From: Hoeflea sp.
GTDB taxonomy: Bacteria; Pseudomonadota; Alphaproteobacteria; Rhizobiales; Rhizobiaceae
DNA length: 64,000 nucleotides
Direction of reading: 5' to 3'
Assembly (NCBI RefSeq): GCF_002733955.1
Contig: NZ_NVXQ01000028.1
Span: 1-64,000 of the forward strand
The notes below the pieces were generated by a model that made no database searches, was not told the origin of the DNA, and worked only from the letters and a program-made list of their open reading frames with translations. Each line of letters starts with the position of its first letter. Position 1 is the stretch's first letter. Below are positions 1 to 8,611 of the stretch, piece by piece. The translations under genes were made by a program, and so were the position numbers.

Positions 1-51
1 GCCCTGACAAGCGGCCTCACCACCAGACGCTACCAAAGAGGAGATGCTGCA

Positions 52-936
52 ATGTCGAATTATCCAGTGGACATGTCGGTCACACCCGAAGTCAAAGCCT
101 TCTTTGACCCCGACACCAACACCATCAGCTATGTGGTCAAGGACCCTGCCTCGACCTCTTGCGCGGTTGTCGATTCGGTCATGGACATCGACTATGCCGC
201 CGGCCGGATCACCTATGGCCACGCTGACGCGATGATTGCCTACATCAAGGACAACGGGCTGAAGCTCGAATGGATCATCGAGACCCACGTCCATGCCGAC
301 CACCTCTCCGCAGCGCCCTATATCCAGGAGCAGCTCGGCGGCAAGATCGGCATTGGCGACAAGATCATGGTCGTGCAGGATACCTTCGGCAAGGTCTTCA
401 ATGAGGGCACCGAATTCCAGCGCGACGGCTCGCAGTTTGATGCGCTGTTCAAGGACGGCGACACCTACCAGATCGGCTCTATGCAGGCCTTCACCATGTA
501 CACGCCGGGCCATACGCCTGCCTGCATGGTGCATGTGATGGGCAATGCCGCCTTTACCGGCGACACGCTGTTCATGCCCGATGGCGGCTCGGCCCGCGCC
601 GATTTCCCCGGTGGCGATGCCGGTGTGCTCTACGATTCGATCCAGAAGGTCCTGTCGCTGCCCGACGAGATGCGCCTGTTCATGTGCCATGACTATGGTC
701 CGAATGGTCGCGATATCCAGTGGGAAACCACGGTCGGCGACGAGAAGGCTCACAACATCCATGTCGGTGGCGGCAAGAGCCGTGAGGACTTCATCAAGTT
801 CCGCACCGAGCGCGATGCCCAGCTGGCCATGCCGCGGCTGATCATCCCGTCGTTGCAGGTCAACATGCGCGCCGGCGAAGTGCCCAAGGACAAGGACGGG
901 CATCCGGTGCTGAAAGTTCCCGTCAACGGGCTCTGA
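52..936 (+). CDS. MBL-fold persulfide dioxygenase (ETHE1/Blh-type)
   Basis: Metallo-beta-lactamase-fold protein of 294 aa with the metal-binding motif H79-x-H81-x-D83-H84 (sequence THVHADH) and a second metal region around GHTPACMVHVMG. This pattern fits the ETHE1/Blh family of iron persulfide dioxygenases, which oxidise glutathione persulfide to sulfite in the cytosol. The canonical rhizobial Blh carries an N-terminal DUF442 sulfurtransferase domain; here the protein starts directly with the MBL domain and the DUF442 domain sits in the next gene. A GAGGAG ribosome site lies 9 bases before the ATG. The next gene starts 47 bp downstream on the same strand, suggesting an operon. A generic glyoxalase-II-like hydrolase is less likely given the sulfide:quinone reductase neighbour. 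Confidence 0.9.
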   Translation: MSNYPVDMSVTPEVKAFFDPDTNTISYVVKDPASTSCAVVDSVMDIDYAAGRITYGHADAMIAYIKDNGLKLEWIIETHVHADHLSAAPYIQEQLGGKIGIGDKIMVVQDTFGKVFNEGTEFQRDGSQFDALFKDGDTYQIGSMQAFTMYTPGHTPACMVHVMGNAAFTGDTLFMPDGGSARADFPGGDAGVLYDSIQKVLSLPDEMRLFMCHDYGPNGRDIQWETTVGDEKAHNIHVGGGKSREDFIKFRTERDAQLAMPRLIIPSLQVNMRAGEVPKDKDGHPVLKVPVNGL

Positions 937-983
937 CGGGCTGCCGCGCCCCGGTCGCAATCACGCAATGGATGGGTAGAGCA

Positions 984-2654
984 ATGGACATCAGGAAGAT
1001 CAATCGCGGGCTCTCGGTGAGCCCGCAAATCGCTCCGGCCGATCTGGTCGAGTTGCAAATGGCGGGCTTCCGCTCGATCATCTGCAACCGCCCCGATGGC
1101 GAAGGCAATGATCAGCCGACTTTCGCCGAAGTCGAAAAGGCGGCCCGGGCGGCTGGACTTGAAGCCCATTACCTGCCCATCGTCGCAGGCCGCGTGGCCG
1201 ATGACGACGGCGGCAGGTTCGATGCCGCGATCTCTGATCTTCCCGGCCCGGTGCTCGCCTATTGCCGCACCGGCACCCGCTCGACCACGCTCTGGGCCTT
1301 GGCTGAAGGCGCGCGCGGCACGCCTTTGCCCAGCATCCTGGCTGCCACAAAGGCTGCAGGCTATGACATGTCGGATGTCGTCCGGCGTATCGCCAATGGC
1401 GGCAAGACGCCGACCGATATCGCCGACTTCTCCCATGACATCGTCATCATCGGCGGCGGTGCCGCCGGGATCTCGGTGGCCGCCAGCCTGCTGGCCCGCG
1501 CTTCCGATCTCGACATCGCCATCATCGACCCGCAGGATGTGCATTATTATCAGCCCGGCTGGACCATGGTCGGCGGCGGCATTTTCGAGCCTGAAGTCAC
1601 CGCCCGCACCATGGGTTCACTGATCCCGCGCGGCGTGGCCTGGATCAAGGCCGCAGTCGCCGCCTTCGAGCCCGCCAGCAATGCGGTGATCCTCGATGGC
1701 TGCCGGGTGGTGCGCTACAATCGCCTGATTGTCGCGCCCGGCCTCAAGCTTGACTGGGACGCCATCGAAGGCCTGCCCGAAACCCTTGGCCGCAACGGCG
1801 TGACTTCGAACTACCGCTACGATCTGGCGCCCTACACCTGGAAGCTGGTCAAGGGCATGAAAGCCGGCAAGGCGATTTTCACCCAGCCGCCAATGCCGAT
1901 CAAATGCGCCGGTGCTCCGCAGAAGGCGCTCTATCTTTCGGGTGACCACTGGTTCAAGTCCGGTGATCTCAGCAACATCGACATCGAGTTCTGCAATGCC
2001 GGTGGTGTGCTCTTCGGCGTCAAGGACTATGTGCCCGCGCTTGAAAAATACATCGCCAAGTACAAGGCCGAACTCAGCTTCAGCCACAACCTGGTCAGGA
2101 TTGATGGTCCGGCGAAAAAGGCCTGGTTTACGGTGACCGATGCCGAGGGCAACAAGGACATCGTCGAGAAAGCCTTCGACATGATCCATGTCGTGCCGCC
2201 GCAGACAGCGCCCGATTTCGTCTGCGTCAGCTCGCTTGCCGATGCGGCCGGCTGGGTCGATGTTGATCAGACCACGCTGCGCCACAAGAGCTTCGACAAC
2301 ATCTGGTCGCTCGGCGATGTCATGAACGCCCCCAACGCCAAGACGGCTGCCGCTGCCCGCAAGCAGGCGCCTGTGGTGGCCAACAATGTTCTGGCCGACA
2401 TGGGCCGTGTGAAGGGCATCGCCCATTACGATGGCTACGGCTCCTGTCCGCTCACCGTGGAGCGCGGCAAGATTGTTCTGGCCGAGTTCGGCTATGGCGG
2501 CAAACTGCTGCCAAGTTTCCCGGGCTTTCTGGTCGACGGCACCAAGCCAAGCCGGGTCTCCTGGCTGCTCAAGGAGCGCATTCTGCCGCCGATCTACTGG
2601 AAGGCCATGCTCAAGGGCAAGGAATGGATGGCCAGGCCGGAAGTCGTCGGCTGA
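984..2654 (+). CDS. DUF442 sulfurtransferase/phosphatase-like domain fused to sulfide:quinone oxidoreductase
   Basis: Two-domain protein of 556 aa. Residues about 1-110 are a DUF442 (TIGR01244) domain with a CX5R loop, CRTGTRS, at Cys94. From about residue 153 a FAD-dependent sulfide:quinone reductase begins with the dinucleotide motif VIIGGGAAG. Both redox cysteines typical of mammalian-type SQR appear present: KCAGAPQK (Cys308) and YDGYGSCPL (Cys488). SQR oxidises sulfide to sulfane sulfur at the inner membrane and passes electrons to quinone; the fused domain may accept the persulfide (inference). An ATG at 972 would add four residues; I chose 984 because MDIRKIN matches the usual DUF442 start. 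It lies between the persulfide dioxygenase and a SulP transporter. Confidence 0.9.
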   Translation: MDIRKINRGLSVSPQIAPADLVELQMAGFRSIICNRPDGEGNDQPTFAEVEKAARAAGLEAHYLPIVAGRVADDDGGRFDAAISDLPGPVLAYCRTGTRSTTLWALAEGARGTPLPSILAATKAAGYDMSDVVRRIANGGKTPTDIADFSHDIVIIGGGAAGISVAASLLARASDLDIAIIDPQDVHYYQPGWTMVGGGIFEPEVTARTMGSLIPRGVAWIKAAVAAFEPASNAVILDGCRVVRYNRLIVAPGLKLDWDAIEGLPETLGRNGVTSNYRYDLAPYTWKLVKGMKAGKAIFTQPPMPIKCAGAPQKALYLSGDHWFKSGDLSNIDIEFCNAGGVLFGVKDYVPALEKYIAKYKAELSFSHNLVRIDGPAKKAWFTVTDAEGNKDIVEKAFDMIHVVPPQTAPDFVCVSSLADAAGWVDVDQTTLRHKSFDNIWSLGDVMNAPNAKTAAAARKQAPVVANNVLADMGRVKGIAHYDGYGSCPLTVERGKIVLAEFGYGGKLLPSFPGFLVDGTKPSRVSWLLKERILPPIYWKAMLKGKEWMARPEVVG

Positions 2655-2763
2655 CCTGAGCGAAACCGCATTCTGATCCCATTTGACCGGCGGTGCGCCG
2701 AGACCGCCGCAGGCCGGAAACTGCCCAAGACTTTTGTGCTGCGTACACAGCAAGGATATCGAC

Positions 2764-4536
2764 ATGCTGAAAGATCCCGCCCTTCTCAATCGCCTTGCCC
2801 GCGTCATGCCGGTCTTCGACTGGGGCCGCCGCTATGACCGCGATGCGCTGAGCAACGACCTTGTTGCCGCGGTGATTGTCACCATCATGCTGATCCCGCA
2901 ATCGCTGGCTTACGCGCTGCTGGCCGGCCTGCCGGCCGAGACCGGCATCTACGCCTCGATCGCGCCGATCGTGCTCTACGCCATCTTCGGCACCAGCCGG
3001 GCGCTGGCCGTCGGACCCGTCGCGGTGGTCTCGCTGATGACCGCGGCCGCGATCGGCAATATCGCCGAGCCGGGCTCGCCCGAATTGCTGCTTGCCGCCG
3101 TCACGCTGGCCTTCCTGTCGGGCGCCTTTCTGATCCTGCTCGGCGTCTTCCGGCTCGGCTTTCTCGCCAACTTCCTCTCGCATCCGGTGATCGCCGGCTT
3201 CATCACCGCCTCGGGCATTCTCATCGCCATGAGCCAGTTGCGCCATGTCCTGGGCATCTCCGCGAGCGGTGCCAACCTGCCCGAACTGCTGCGCTCCCTG
3301 TTCGAGCATCTGGACGAGATCAACTGGATCACGCTTGCCATCGGTGTGAGCGCCACCGCCTTCCTGTTCTGGGTGCGCAAGGGGCTGATGCCGCTGTTGC
3401 TGTCGACCGGCATGAAGCCGAAGCTGGCGGGCGTGCTCGCCAAGGCCGGTCCGGTGGCGGCGGTGTTTGTCACCACCTTCATCGCCTGGGTCTTCAATCT
3501 CGGCGAAACCGCAGGCGTCCGGGTCGTGGGCGACGTGCCGCAGGGGCTGCCGCCGCTGACCATGCCGTCCTTCTCGCCCGATCTGCTGGGCCAGCTGATC
3601 GGCCCCGCGGTGCTGATTTCAATCATCGGTTTTGTCGAGTCGGTCTCGGTCGCCCAGACCCTGGCCGCGCGCAAACGCCAGCGGATTGTTCCCGACCAGG
3701 AACTGATTGGCCTCGGGGCTGCCAATGTCGGCGCGGCGTTCACCGGCGGCTACCCGGTCACCGGCGGCTTTGCCCGCTCGGTGGTCAATTTCGACGCCGG
3801 TGCGGAAACCCCCGCAGCCGGCGCCTATACCGCGGTCGGGCTGCTGCTTGCGGCCATGCTGCTGACGCCGCTGATCTATCACCTGCCGCAGGCAACGCTG
3901 GCTGCCACCATCATCGTGGCGGTGCTGTCGCTGGTGGATTTCTCGATCCTGAAAAAGACCTGGGTCTATTCCCGCGCCGATTTCGCCGCCGTCAGCGCCA
4001 CCATCGCCCTGACGCTGCTCTTCGGCGTCGAGGTCGGAGTGACCGCCGGTGTGGTGCTGTCGATCCTGATCCATCTCTACAAGTCGTCGCGGCCGCACAT
4101 GGCCGTTGTCGGCCGGGTTCCGGGCACCGAGCATTTCCGCAACGTCAAGCGCCACAAGGTGGAGATCGACGAGACCGTGCTGACGCTCCGGGTCGACGAG
4201 AGCCTTTATTTCGCCAATGCGCGCTATCTGGAGGACAGTCTCTACGACATGGTCGCCGCCCGCCCGCAGCTCAGGCACGTGGTGCTGATGTGCCCGGCGG
4301 TCAACGAGATCGATATGAGCGCGCTGGAATCGCTGGAAGCGATCAACGAGCGGCTCAAGGCGCTGGACGTGACTTTCAATCTCAGCGAGGTCAAGGGGCC
4401 GGTCATGGACCGGCTGCGCCGAAGCGATTTCCTGCATCACCTCAGCGGCAAGGTGTTCCTCAGCCAGCACCAGGCGGCCGAGGAACTGGCCGCCGGGCCT
4501 TCACATAACAGTTTCACAACCTCCCAACCCCAATAG
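2764..4536 (+). CDS. SulP-family inorganic anion transporter with STAS domain
   Basis: Membrane protein of 590 aa with a SulP/SLC26 transporter domain (about residues 25-410, many hydrophobic helices, conserved stretch IPQSLAYALLAGLPAETGIYA) and a cytoplasmic C-terminal STAS domain (about 430-560). Family members carry sulfate, bicarbonate or other anions. Its position after sulfide-oxidation genes suggests export or exchange of sulfate or sulfite made by the pathway, but substrate cannot be read from sequence. The frame is open upstream to 2683; I start at ATG 2764, where MLKDPALLNRLARVMPVFDW is a normal SulP beginning. The next gene begins 9 bp after the stop. Confidence 0.88.
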   Translation: MLKDPALLNRLARVMPVFDWGRRYDRDALSNDLVAAVIVTIMLIPQSLAYALLAGLPAETGIYASIAPIVLYAIFGTSRALAVGPVAVVSLMTAAAIGNIAEPGSPELLLAAVTLAFLSGAFLILLGVFRLGFLANFLSHPVIAGFITASGILIAMSQLRHVLGISASGANLPELLRSLFEHLDEINWITLAIGVSATAFLFWVRKGLMPLLLSTGMKPKLAGVLAKAGPVAAVFVTTFIAWVFNLGETAGVRVVGDVPQGLPPLTMPSFSPDLLGQLIGPAVLISIIGFVESVSVAQTLAARKRQRIVPDQELIGLGAANVGAAFTGGYPVTGGFARSVVNFDAGAETPAAGAYTAVGLLLAAMLLTPLIYHLPQATLAATIIVAVLSLVDFSILKKTWVYSRADFAAVSATIALTLLFGVEVGVTAGVVLSILIHLYKSSRPHMAVVGRVPGTEHFRNVKRHKVEIDETVLTLRVDESLYFANARYLEDSLYDMVAARPQLRHVVLMCPAVNEIDMSALESLEAINERLKALDVTFNLSEVKGPVMDRLRRSDFLHHLSGKVFLSQHQAAEELAAGPSHNSFTTSQPQ

Positions 4537-4545
4537 GAGATCACC

Positions 4546-5175
4546 ATGACCATACGCATCGGCGACACCGCCCCGAACTTCAAGACCGACACCACCAGCG
4601 GCCCGATCGATTTTCACCAGTGGATCGGTTCCTCCTGGGCCTTCTTCTTCAGCCATCCGGCCGATTTCACCCCGGTCTGCACCACCGAGATGGGGCGCAC
4701 CGCGCAGCTCGCCGACCAGTTCGCCGCCCGCAACGTCAAGCCGATCGGCCTGTCGACGGACGGCGTCGAGGAGCACATGGCCTGGATCAGGGATGTCAAT
4801 GACACGCAAGATACCACGCTGACCTTCCCGATTGTCGCCGACAGGGATCACAAGGTGGCCGAGCTCTACGACATGATCCACCCCAACGCGAGCACCACTG
4901 CCGCCGTGCGCTCGGTCTTCATCATCGACCCGGACAAGAAGGTCCGCCTGACCATGACCTACCCGATGAATGTCGGGCGCAATTTCGACGAGATCCTCCG
5001 GGTCATTGACGCGCTGCAGCTGGCCGACGCCAAGACGGTCGCCACGCCTGCCGACTGGCGTCCGGGCGGCAAGGTTATCATCCCGACATCCGTCAGCAAC
5101 GAGGATGCCAAGGGTATCTTCCCGCAGGGCTGGGAAGAAATCCGCCCCTATCTCCGCGTCACCGACGTCAGCTGA
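4546..5175 (+). CDS. 1-Cys peroxiredoxin (Prx6 family)
   Basis: Peroxiredoxin of 209 aa with the peroxidatic motif PVCTTE at Cys45, inside FTPVCTTEMGRTAQLADQF. The C-terminal part (PADWRPGGKVIIPTSVS) is typical of the Prx6/AhpC-TSA C-terminal domain, and there is no second conserved resolving cysteine, which fits the 1-Cys class. It reduces hydrogen peroxide and organic peroxides in the cytoplasm. An AGGAG site precedes the ATG, and the gene follows the SulP gene by 9 bp, so it is probably last in the sulfide-oxidation operon. In that setting it could deal with peroxide or persulfide by-products (inference). A strong terminator follows. Confidence 0.93.
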   Translation: MTIRIGDTAPNFKTDTTSGPIDFHQWIGSSWAFFFSHPADFTPVCTTEMGRTAQLADQFAARNVKPIGLSTDGVEEHMAWIRDVNDTQDTTLTFPIVADRDHKVAELYDMIHPNASTTAAVRSVFIIDPDKKVRLTMTYPMNVGRNFDEILRVIDALQLADAKTVATPADWRPGGKVIIPTSVSNEDAKGIFPQGWEEIRPYLRVTDVS

Positions 5176-5195
5176 GACATCCGTTCCGCATGCAA

Positions 5196-5221
5196 GACGC
5201 CCGCTGCGAAGCGGGCGTTTT
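5196..5221 (+). terminator. Rho-independent terminator after the peroxiredoxin gene
   Basis: Perfect 8-bp stem ACGCCCGC / GCGGGCGT with a 6-base loop (TGCGAA), followed by a short T run. It lies 22 bp after the peroxiredoxin stop and is oriented for the plus strand, so it closes the sulfide-oxidation operon before the convergent gene at 5268. Confidence 0.85.
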
Positions 5222-5267
5222 CATAATCGGGTAGTTCAGCACTGCGTTCGGGGTCAGGTCCCCGCGA

Positions 5268-6692
5268 TCAGGTCAGTGGCCTGATCCGCACCGCAATCAG
5301 GTCAACACCCTTCGCGCCGCCCGACACATCACTGTTGATGATCAGAAATCCACCCTGGTTGGGGGCCAGAGCCCGGTCGTAGTCGAGGCTGAACAGGATG
5401 TCGTTGGTGTCATAGGTCACGTCGAAGCGCCGCCGGCCGCAGTCTCCCAGAACCGAGAATTCGCAGCGGACATAGATCTGCGTCGCCTCGGGTGTCGCCG
5501 AGCGCATGGTCAGTGCCAGCACCGATTGGCGGCCGGCCAGTGCCTGCATCACCTCAGGCCCGAGCGGCACGCGCACTTCGCCATTCGCGCCGGCAGAACC
5601 GGACACGATCCTCAGCACGTTGCCTTCGGCTTCCTCGATCACCTCGACGCTGGCGTTGCCACCCGCTTCGGCTGTGCCGTCGCGGCCTGGCGTATAGACA
5701 TTGGCCCACTCTCCGGAAAAGCCTGCGCCGGGATTGAGTTGCTGTGGTCCGCCGGCAAAATCGTCGCGGCTGAGCGATGGGGGCGGATTGGGAACGCCCG
5801 TGTCACGCTCCTCTGCACTCATCAGTGCGCCGCTTTCGATCAGCCACCAGATGCCGATGCCCAGAAACGACAGCATCACTGCGGCCGAGAACAATGAGGC
5901 AAAGATCGGGCGTTTGCGCTTTTCCTTGCGGGCTTTAGCCACCTTGACCTTCTTGCCGGGCTTTTGCGGCTTGGCGTCGGCGGGTGCTGCGATGTGCGGT
6001 GGCCGCTCGGCATTCAACTCAGGTGCAGCGCCCGCGGAAGCTGCCGCTCCGGCAGCGCCGGGAACGAAATCCAGCATGGCATCACCAGCCGCCGTCTTGC
6101 GGCGGGCATCGCCCTGCGGCTGTGCCGAAACCGGGGTGACTGCCGGGGCCGGCTGATGCGGTACGCCCGTTTTGGGCTCGAGGTCGTCCCAGGGTGCCCG
6201 TTGGTCTTCGGGGCCGTCATGCTCCGGGCCGAGCACCTCCGGGGCCCTCATGTCTGGCTTTCGCGCTTCAGGCACCGGAGCTTCCGGTTCCCTTTCAACA
6301 GGCCGCACTTCGGCGGGCGCGAGCGGTGCAGCGTGAACGGGGGTGGGATCGGCCTGTGCCGGATTCGTCGGCGCGGGCTGGACCGGTGGCGCAGCGACTG
6401 GCGGCCGTGCTGCTGCTGCCTCATCGCGCGACGCGAAAACCTCAGGCGCTGCCGCCGGTGAGGGCGGGGGCGCTGTCTCGCTCGGTGGCGTCCATTCGGC
6501 CTCGATGTCGGTGATCAGCAGCTCGAGTTTTTCCCGGTGCTCATCGATCCGCTCGGGATCGGCGATGCCCTGGCGTTCGAGGCTGCGGTCAAGCGCCGCC
6601 CGGGCGGAATCGTAGATCCGCCGGCGCGCCTGTGCGCCGGGAATGCCAGCCTTGTCCAAAGCCCCGCGAATTGCAGCTTCCATGCCGGTCAA
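5268..6692 (-). CDS. Uncharacterised single-pass membrane protein with periplasmic beta-rich domain
   Basis: Protein of 474 aa that I cannot assign to a named family. Residues 1-67 look like a charged helical domain (GMEAAIRGALDKAG, RIYDSARAALDRSLERQG). Residues 68-250 are rich in Pro/Ala and probably disordered, ending in a polybasic stretch (KKVKVAKARKEKRKRP). One transmembrane helix follows at about 263-286 (FASLFSAAVMLSFLGIGIWW). The positive-inside pattern puts the C-terminal 180 residues in the periplasm; they look beta-rich, resembling a carbohydrate-binding jelly-roll fold, with Cys410 and Cys418 able to form a disulfide. I recall similar hypothetical proteins in Rhizobiaceae. It stands alone, convergent to the peroxiredoxin operon. 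Function unknown. Confidence 0.8.
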   Translation of the reverse strand: MTGMEAAIRGALDKAGIPGAQARRRIYDSARAALDRSLERQGIADPERIDEHREKLELLITDIEAEWTPPSETAPPPSPAAAPEVFASRDEAAAARPPVAAPPVQPAPTNPAQADPTPVHAAPLAPAEVRPVEREPEAPVPEARKPDMRAPEVLGPEHDGPEDQRAPWDDLEPKTGVPHQPAPAVTPVSAQPQGDARRKTAAGDAMLDFVPGAAGAAASAGAAPELNAERPPHIAAPADAKPQKPGKKVKVAKARKEKRKRPIFASLFSAAVMLSFLGIGIWWLIESGALMSAEERDTGVPNPPPSLSRDDFAGGPQQLNPGAGFSGEWANVYTPGRDGTAEAGGNASVEVIEEAEGNVLRIVSGSAGANGEVRVPLGPEVMQALAGRQSVLALTMRSATPEATQIYVRCEFSVLGDCGRRRFDVTYDTNDILFSLDYDRALAPNQGGFLIINSDVSGGAKGVDLIAVRIRPLT

Positions 6693-6945
6693 TGGTCTGT
6701 CTCCGTGTGGTCCGGCCTGGCTGGTGCCTGTCCGGATCAGTCAGTGCAGGCAATCGGGTTCAATCCTGGCGGGACCGGGCAGGGGAAGCCCGGTCAACCG
6801 CCGAGCCTTGGTGCCTGCCGTTACGCTGTGCCTATCCGCTAACCCTGAAAAACTCAAGCTTGCAACCAATTCCTGTGGCATCCAGCTGTGGAATTGGAGC
6901 GGCAAGTCAAGTCTTTTCAGCTCACCCTGGCTCTGCTATGGAAAT

Positions 6946-6965
6946 TGACGTTTGCGTAAACGTCA
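6946..6965. promoter_or_regulatory. Perfect inverted repeat, likely operator of the nitronate monooxygenase gene
   Basis: TGACGTTT and AAACGTCA form a perfect 8-bp inverted repeat around GCGT, ending 19 bp before the ATG of the next gene. Its left part, TTGACGTTTGCGT, resembles the repeat at 45100-45115 upstream of fadD. Motifs of this general type are known for MerR-family regulators of acyl-CoA and branched-chain degradation (LiuR-like); that assignment is inference. The rest of the 6693-6984 gap shows no other clear signal. Confidence 0.6.
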
Positions 6966-6984
6966 TTCTGATTTGCGAGGCCAT

Positions 6985-7944
6985 ATGACCCTTCCTGCCA
7001 TTCTCAAGACCAATTTCAGGCTGCCGGTTGTGGCCGCGCCTCTGTTCATTATTTCCCATCCTCCATTGGTCATGGCCCAGTGCAAGGCGGGCATCATGGG
7101 ATCGTTTCCCGCGCTCAACGCCCGCCCTGAAGCCCAGCTGGACGAATGGCTGGCCGAAATCACCGAAGGCCTGGCCGACCACGACGCCAAGAACCCGGAC
7201 CGCCCGTCAGCTCCTTTTGCGGTCAACCAGATTGTTCACCGCTCCAACAAGCGGCTCGAGCATGATCTGAGCATGTGCGTCAAATACAAGGTGCCGGTGG
7301 TGATTTCGTCGCTCGGCGCGGTGCCCGAAGTCAACGACGCCATCCATTCCTATGGCGGCATCGTGCTGCATGACATCATCAACAACCGCCACGCCAATTC
7401 GGCAATCCGGAAGGGCGCTGACGGTCTGATCGCGGTTGCTGCAGGCGCCGGCGGCCATGCCGGTCCGTTGTCACCCTTCGCCCTGATTCAGGAAATCCGC
7501 GAATGGTTCGACGGTCCGCTGCTTCTGTCCGGCTCGATTGCCACCGGCGGCGCCGTGCTCGCGGCCCAGGCCATGGGCGCTGACATGGCCTATATCGGCT
7601 CGCCCTTCATCGCCACCGATGAGGCCCGCGCCGTGGATGCCTACAAGCAGATGATTGTCGACAGCGACGCCAAGGACATCGTCTACTCCAACTATTTCAC
7701 CGGCATTGCCGGCAACTATCTCAAGCCCTCGGTTACGGCTTCCGGACTCGATCCGGACAATCTGCCGGTGGCCGATCCGACCAAGATGGATTTCGACAAG
7801 GCAGCCTCCGGCCCGAAAGCCTGGAAAGAGATCTGGGGCTCGGGCCAGGGCATCGGCGCGGTCAAGAAAATCGGTCCGGTGGCTGATCTGGTCGATCGTC
7901 TCGAAAGCGAATACAAGGCCAGCCGCCAACGCTTGGCGCTGTAG
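6985..7944 (+). CDS. Nitronate monooxygenase (2-nitropropane dioxygenase family)
   Basis: FMN-dependent TIM-barrel protein of 319 aa. N-terminal LPVVAAPLFIISHPPLVMAQ and the central AAGAGGHAGPLSPFALIQEI are classic family features, with the phosphate-binding part SGSIATGGAVLAAQAMGADM near the C-terminal third. These enzymes oxidise alkyl nitronates to carbonyl compounds; close homologues also act in fatty-acid-related reactions and are often annotated only by family. An upstream start at 6952 would fall inside the inverted repeat, so I use ATG 6985, preceded by GCGAGG. The gene is monocistronic, followed by a tRNA gene, and is probably controlled by the palindrome at 6946-6965. Confidence 0.9.
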   Translation: MTLPAILKTNFRLPVVAAPLFIISHPPLVMAQCKAGIMGSFPALNARPEAQLDEWLAEITEGLADHDAKNPDRPSAPFAVNQIVHRSNKRLEHDLSMCVKYKVPVVISSLGAVPEVNDAIHSYGGIVLHDIINNRHANSAIRKGADGLIAVAAGAGGHAGPLSPFALIQEIREWFDGPLLLSGSIATGGAVLAAQAMGADMAYIGSPFIATDEARAVDAYKQMIVDSDAKDIVYSNYFTGIAGNYLKPSVTASGLDPDNLPVADPTKMDFDKAASGPKAWKEIWGSGQGIGAVKKIGPVADLVDRLESEYKASRQRLAL

Positions 7945-8118
7945 CCCGCAACGAGGCCTGCATCCTGTCGCCTCGCTCTGGCGGACCGGGAGGTCCCGCT
8001 GGGCTCAGCAAAAATATCGGCGGGCCGTCCATGCCCGCTTGAAATCGGGGGGCAACCAAGGTATTTGCCCTCCATCATGTCCGCGCGGCACTCAGTGCCA
8101 TGCTTCATGAACCGGTAC

Positions 8119-8194
8119 GCCGCTTTAGCTCAGGTGGTAGAGCACATCATTCGTAATGATGGGGTCGCAGGTTCGAGTCCTGCAAGCGGCACCA
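8119..8194 (+). tRNA. tRNA-Thr (anticodon CGU)
   Basis: Complete 76-base cloverleaf. The acceptor stem GCCGCTT pairs with AAGCGGC, the D arm is GCTC...GAGC, the anticodon stem CATCA/TGATG encloses the loop TTCGTAA with anticodon CGT, and the T arm is GCAGG TTCGAGT CCTGC. The 3' ACCA is encoded. It reads ACG threonine codons. Confidence 0.97.
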
Positions 8195-8297
8195 CTTTCC
8201 CGTTTCGCGCTTGTCCCAAGCACCTGATTGCAGGCGCGAACAGCAGCTGAATACGAATTGACCTTGCGAAGTGGTCGGCTGCGGCTAGAGTTCCGGC

Positions 8298-8447
8298 ATG
8301 ACATGGAAAGCAATTATCCTGACCTTCTTGACCCTTGCCATCCTGGCATTCGGTCGTGAGCATCCGTGGACCCTGGCTGGTATCGCTGCTGGAAGTGTCG
8401 CGGCCATTTTCCTGGCGGTGATCGCCACCCGCGCCAGTCGACGATAG
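8298..8447 (+). CDS. Small hydrophobic membrane protein of 49 aa
   Basis: Short reading frame starting MTWKAIILTFLTLAILAFG and ending ATRASRR. It has two hydrophobic stretches (about residues 4-18 and 26-43) split by a short polar turn (REHPW), and a basic C terminus, as expected of a two-helix inner-membrane microprotein. There is no strong ribosome site (weak AGAG/CCGG context). It lies between tRNA-Thr and the peptide transporter, with no obvious partner. I do not recognise a family; the hydrophobic pattern and third-position GC preference favour a real gene, but chance is possible. Confidence 0.5.
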   Translation: MTWKAIILTFLTLAILAFGREHPWTLAGIAAGSVAAIFLAVIATRASRR

Positions 8448-8611
8448 TCCAATTTTGCAGAGCGCTGTCGGCTTGGCACTTTGTCGCAGAGGGCCACTCT
8501 CGCTTCAACGGGACCACCCTTTGCCCGCAGATTTCCCCGGCTGACCCCTCGTGCCCATGACCATCGGATCCGGCATGCAGCACGAACCTGCGCAGCCGCT
8601 AAACTATGGTG

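Noticed and set aside
7983-7996. Terminator after nitronate monooxygenase
   Set aside because: GGACC-GGGA-GGTCC is only a 5-bp stem and lacks a T run.
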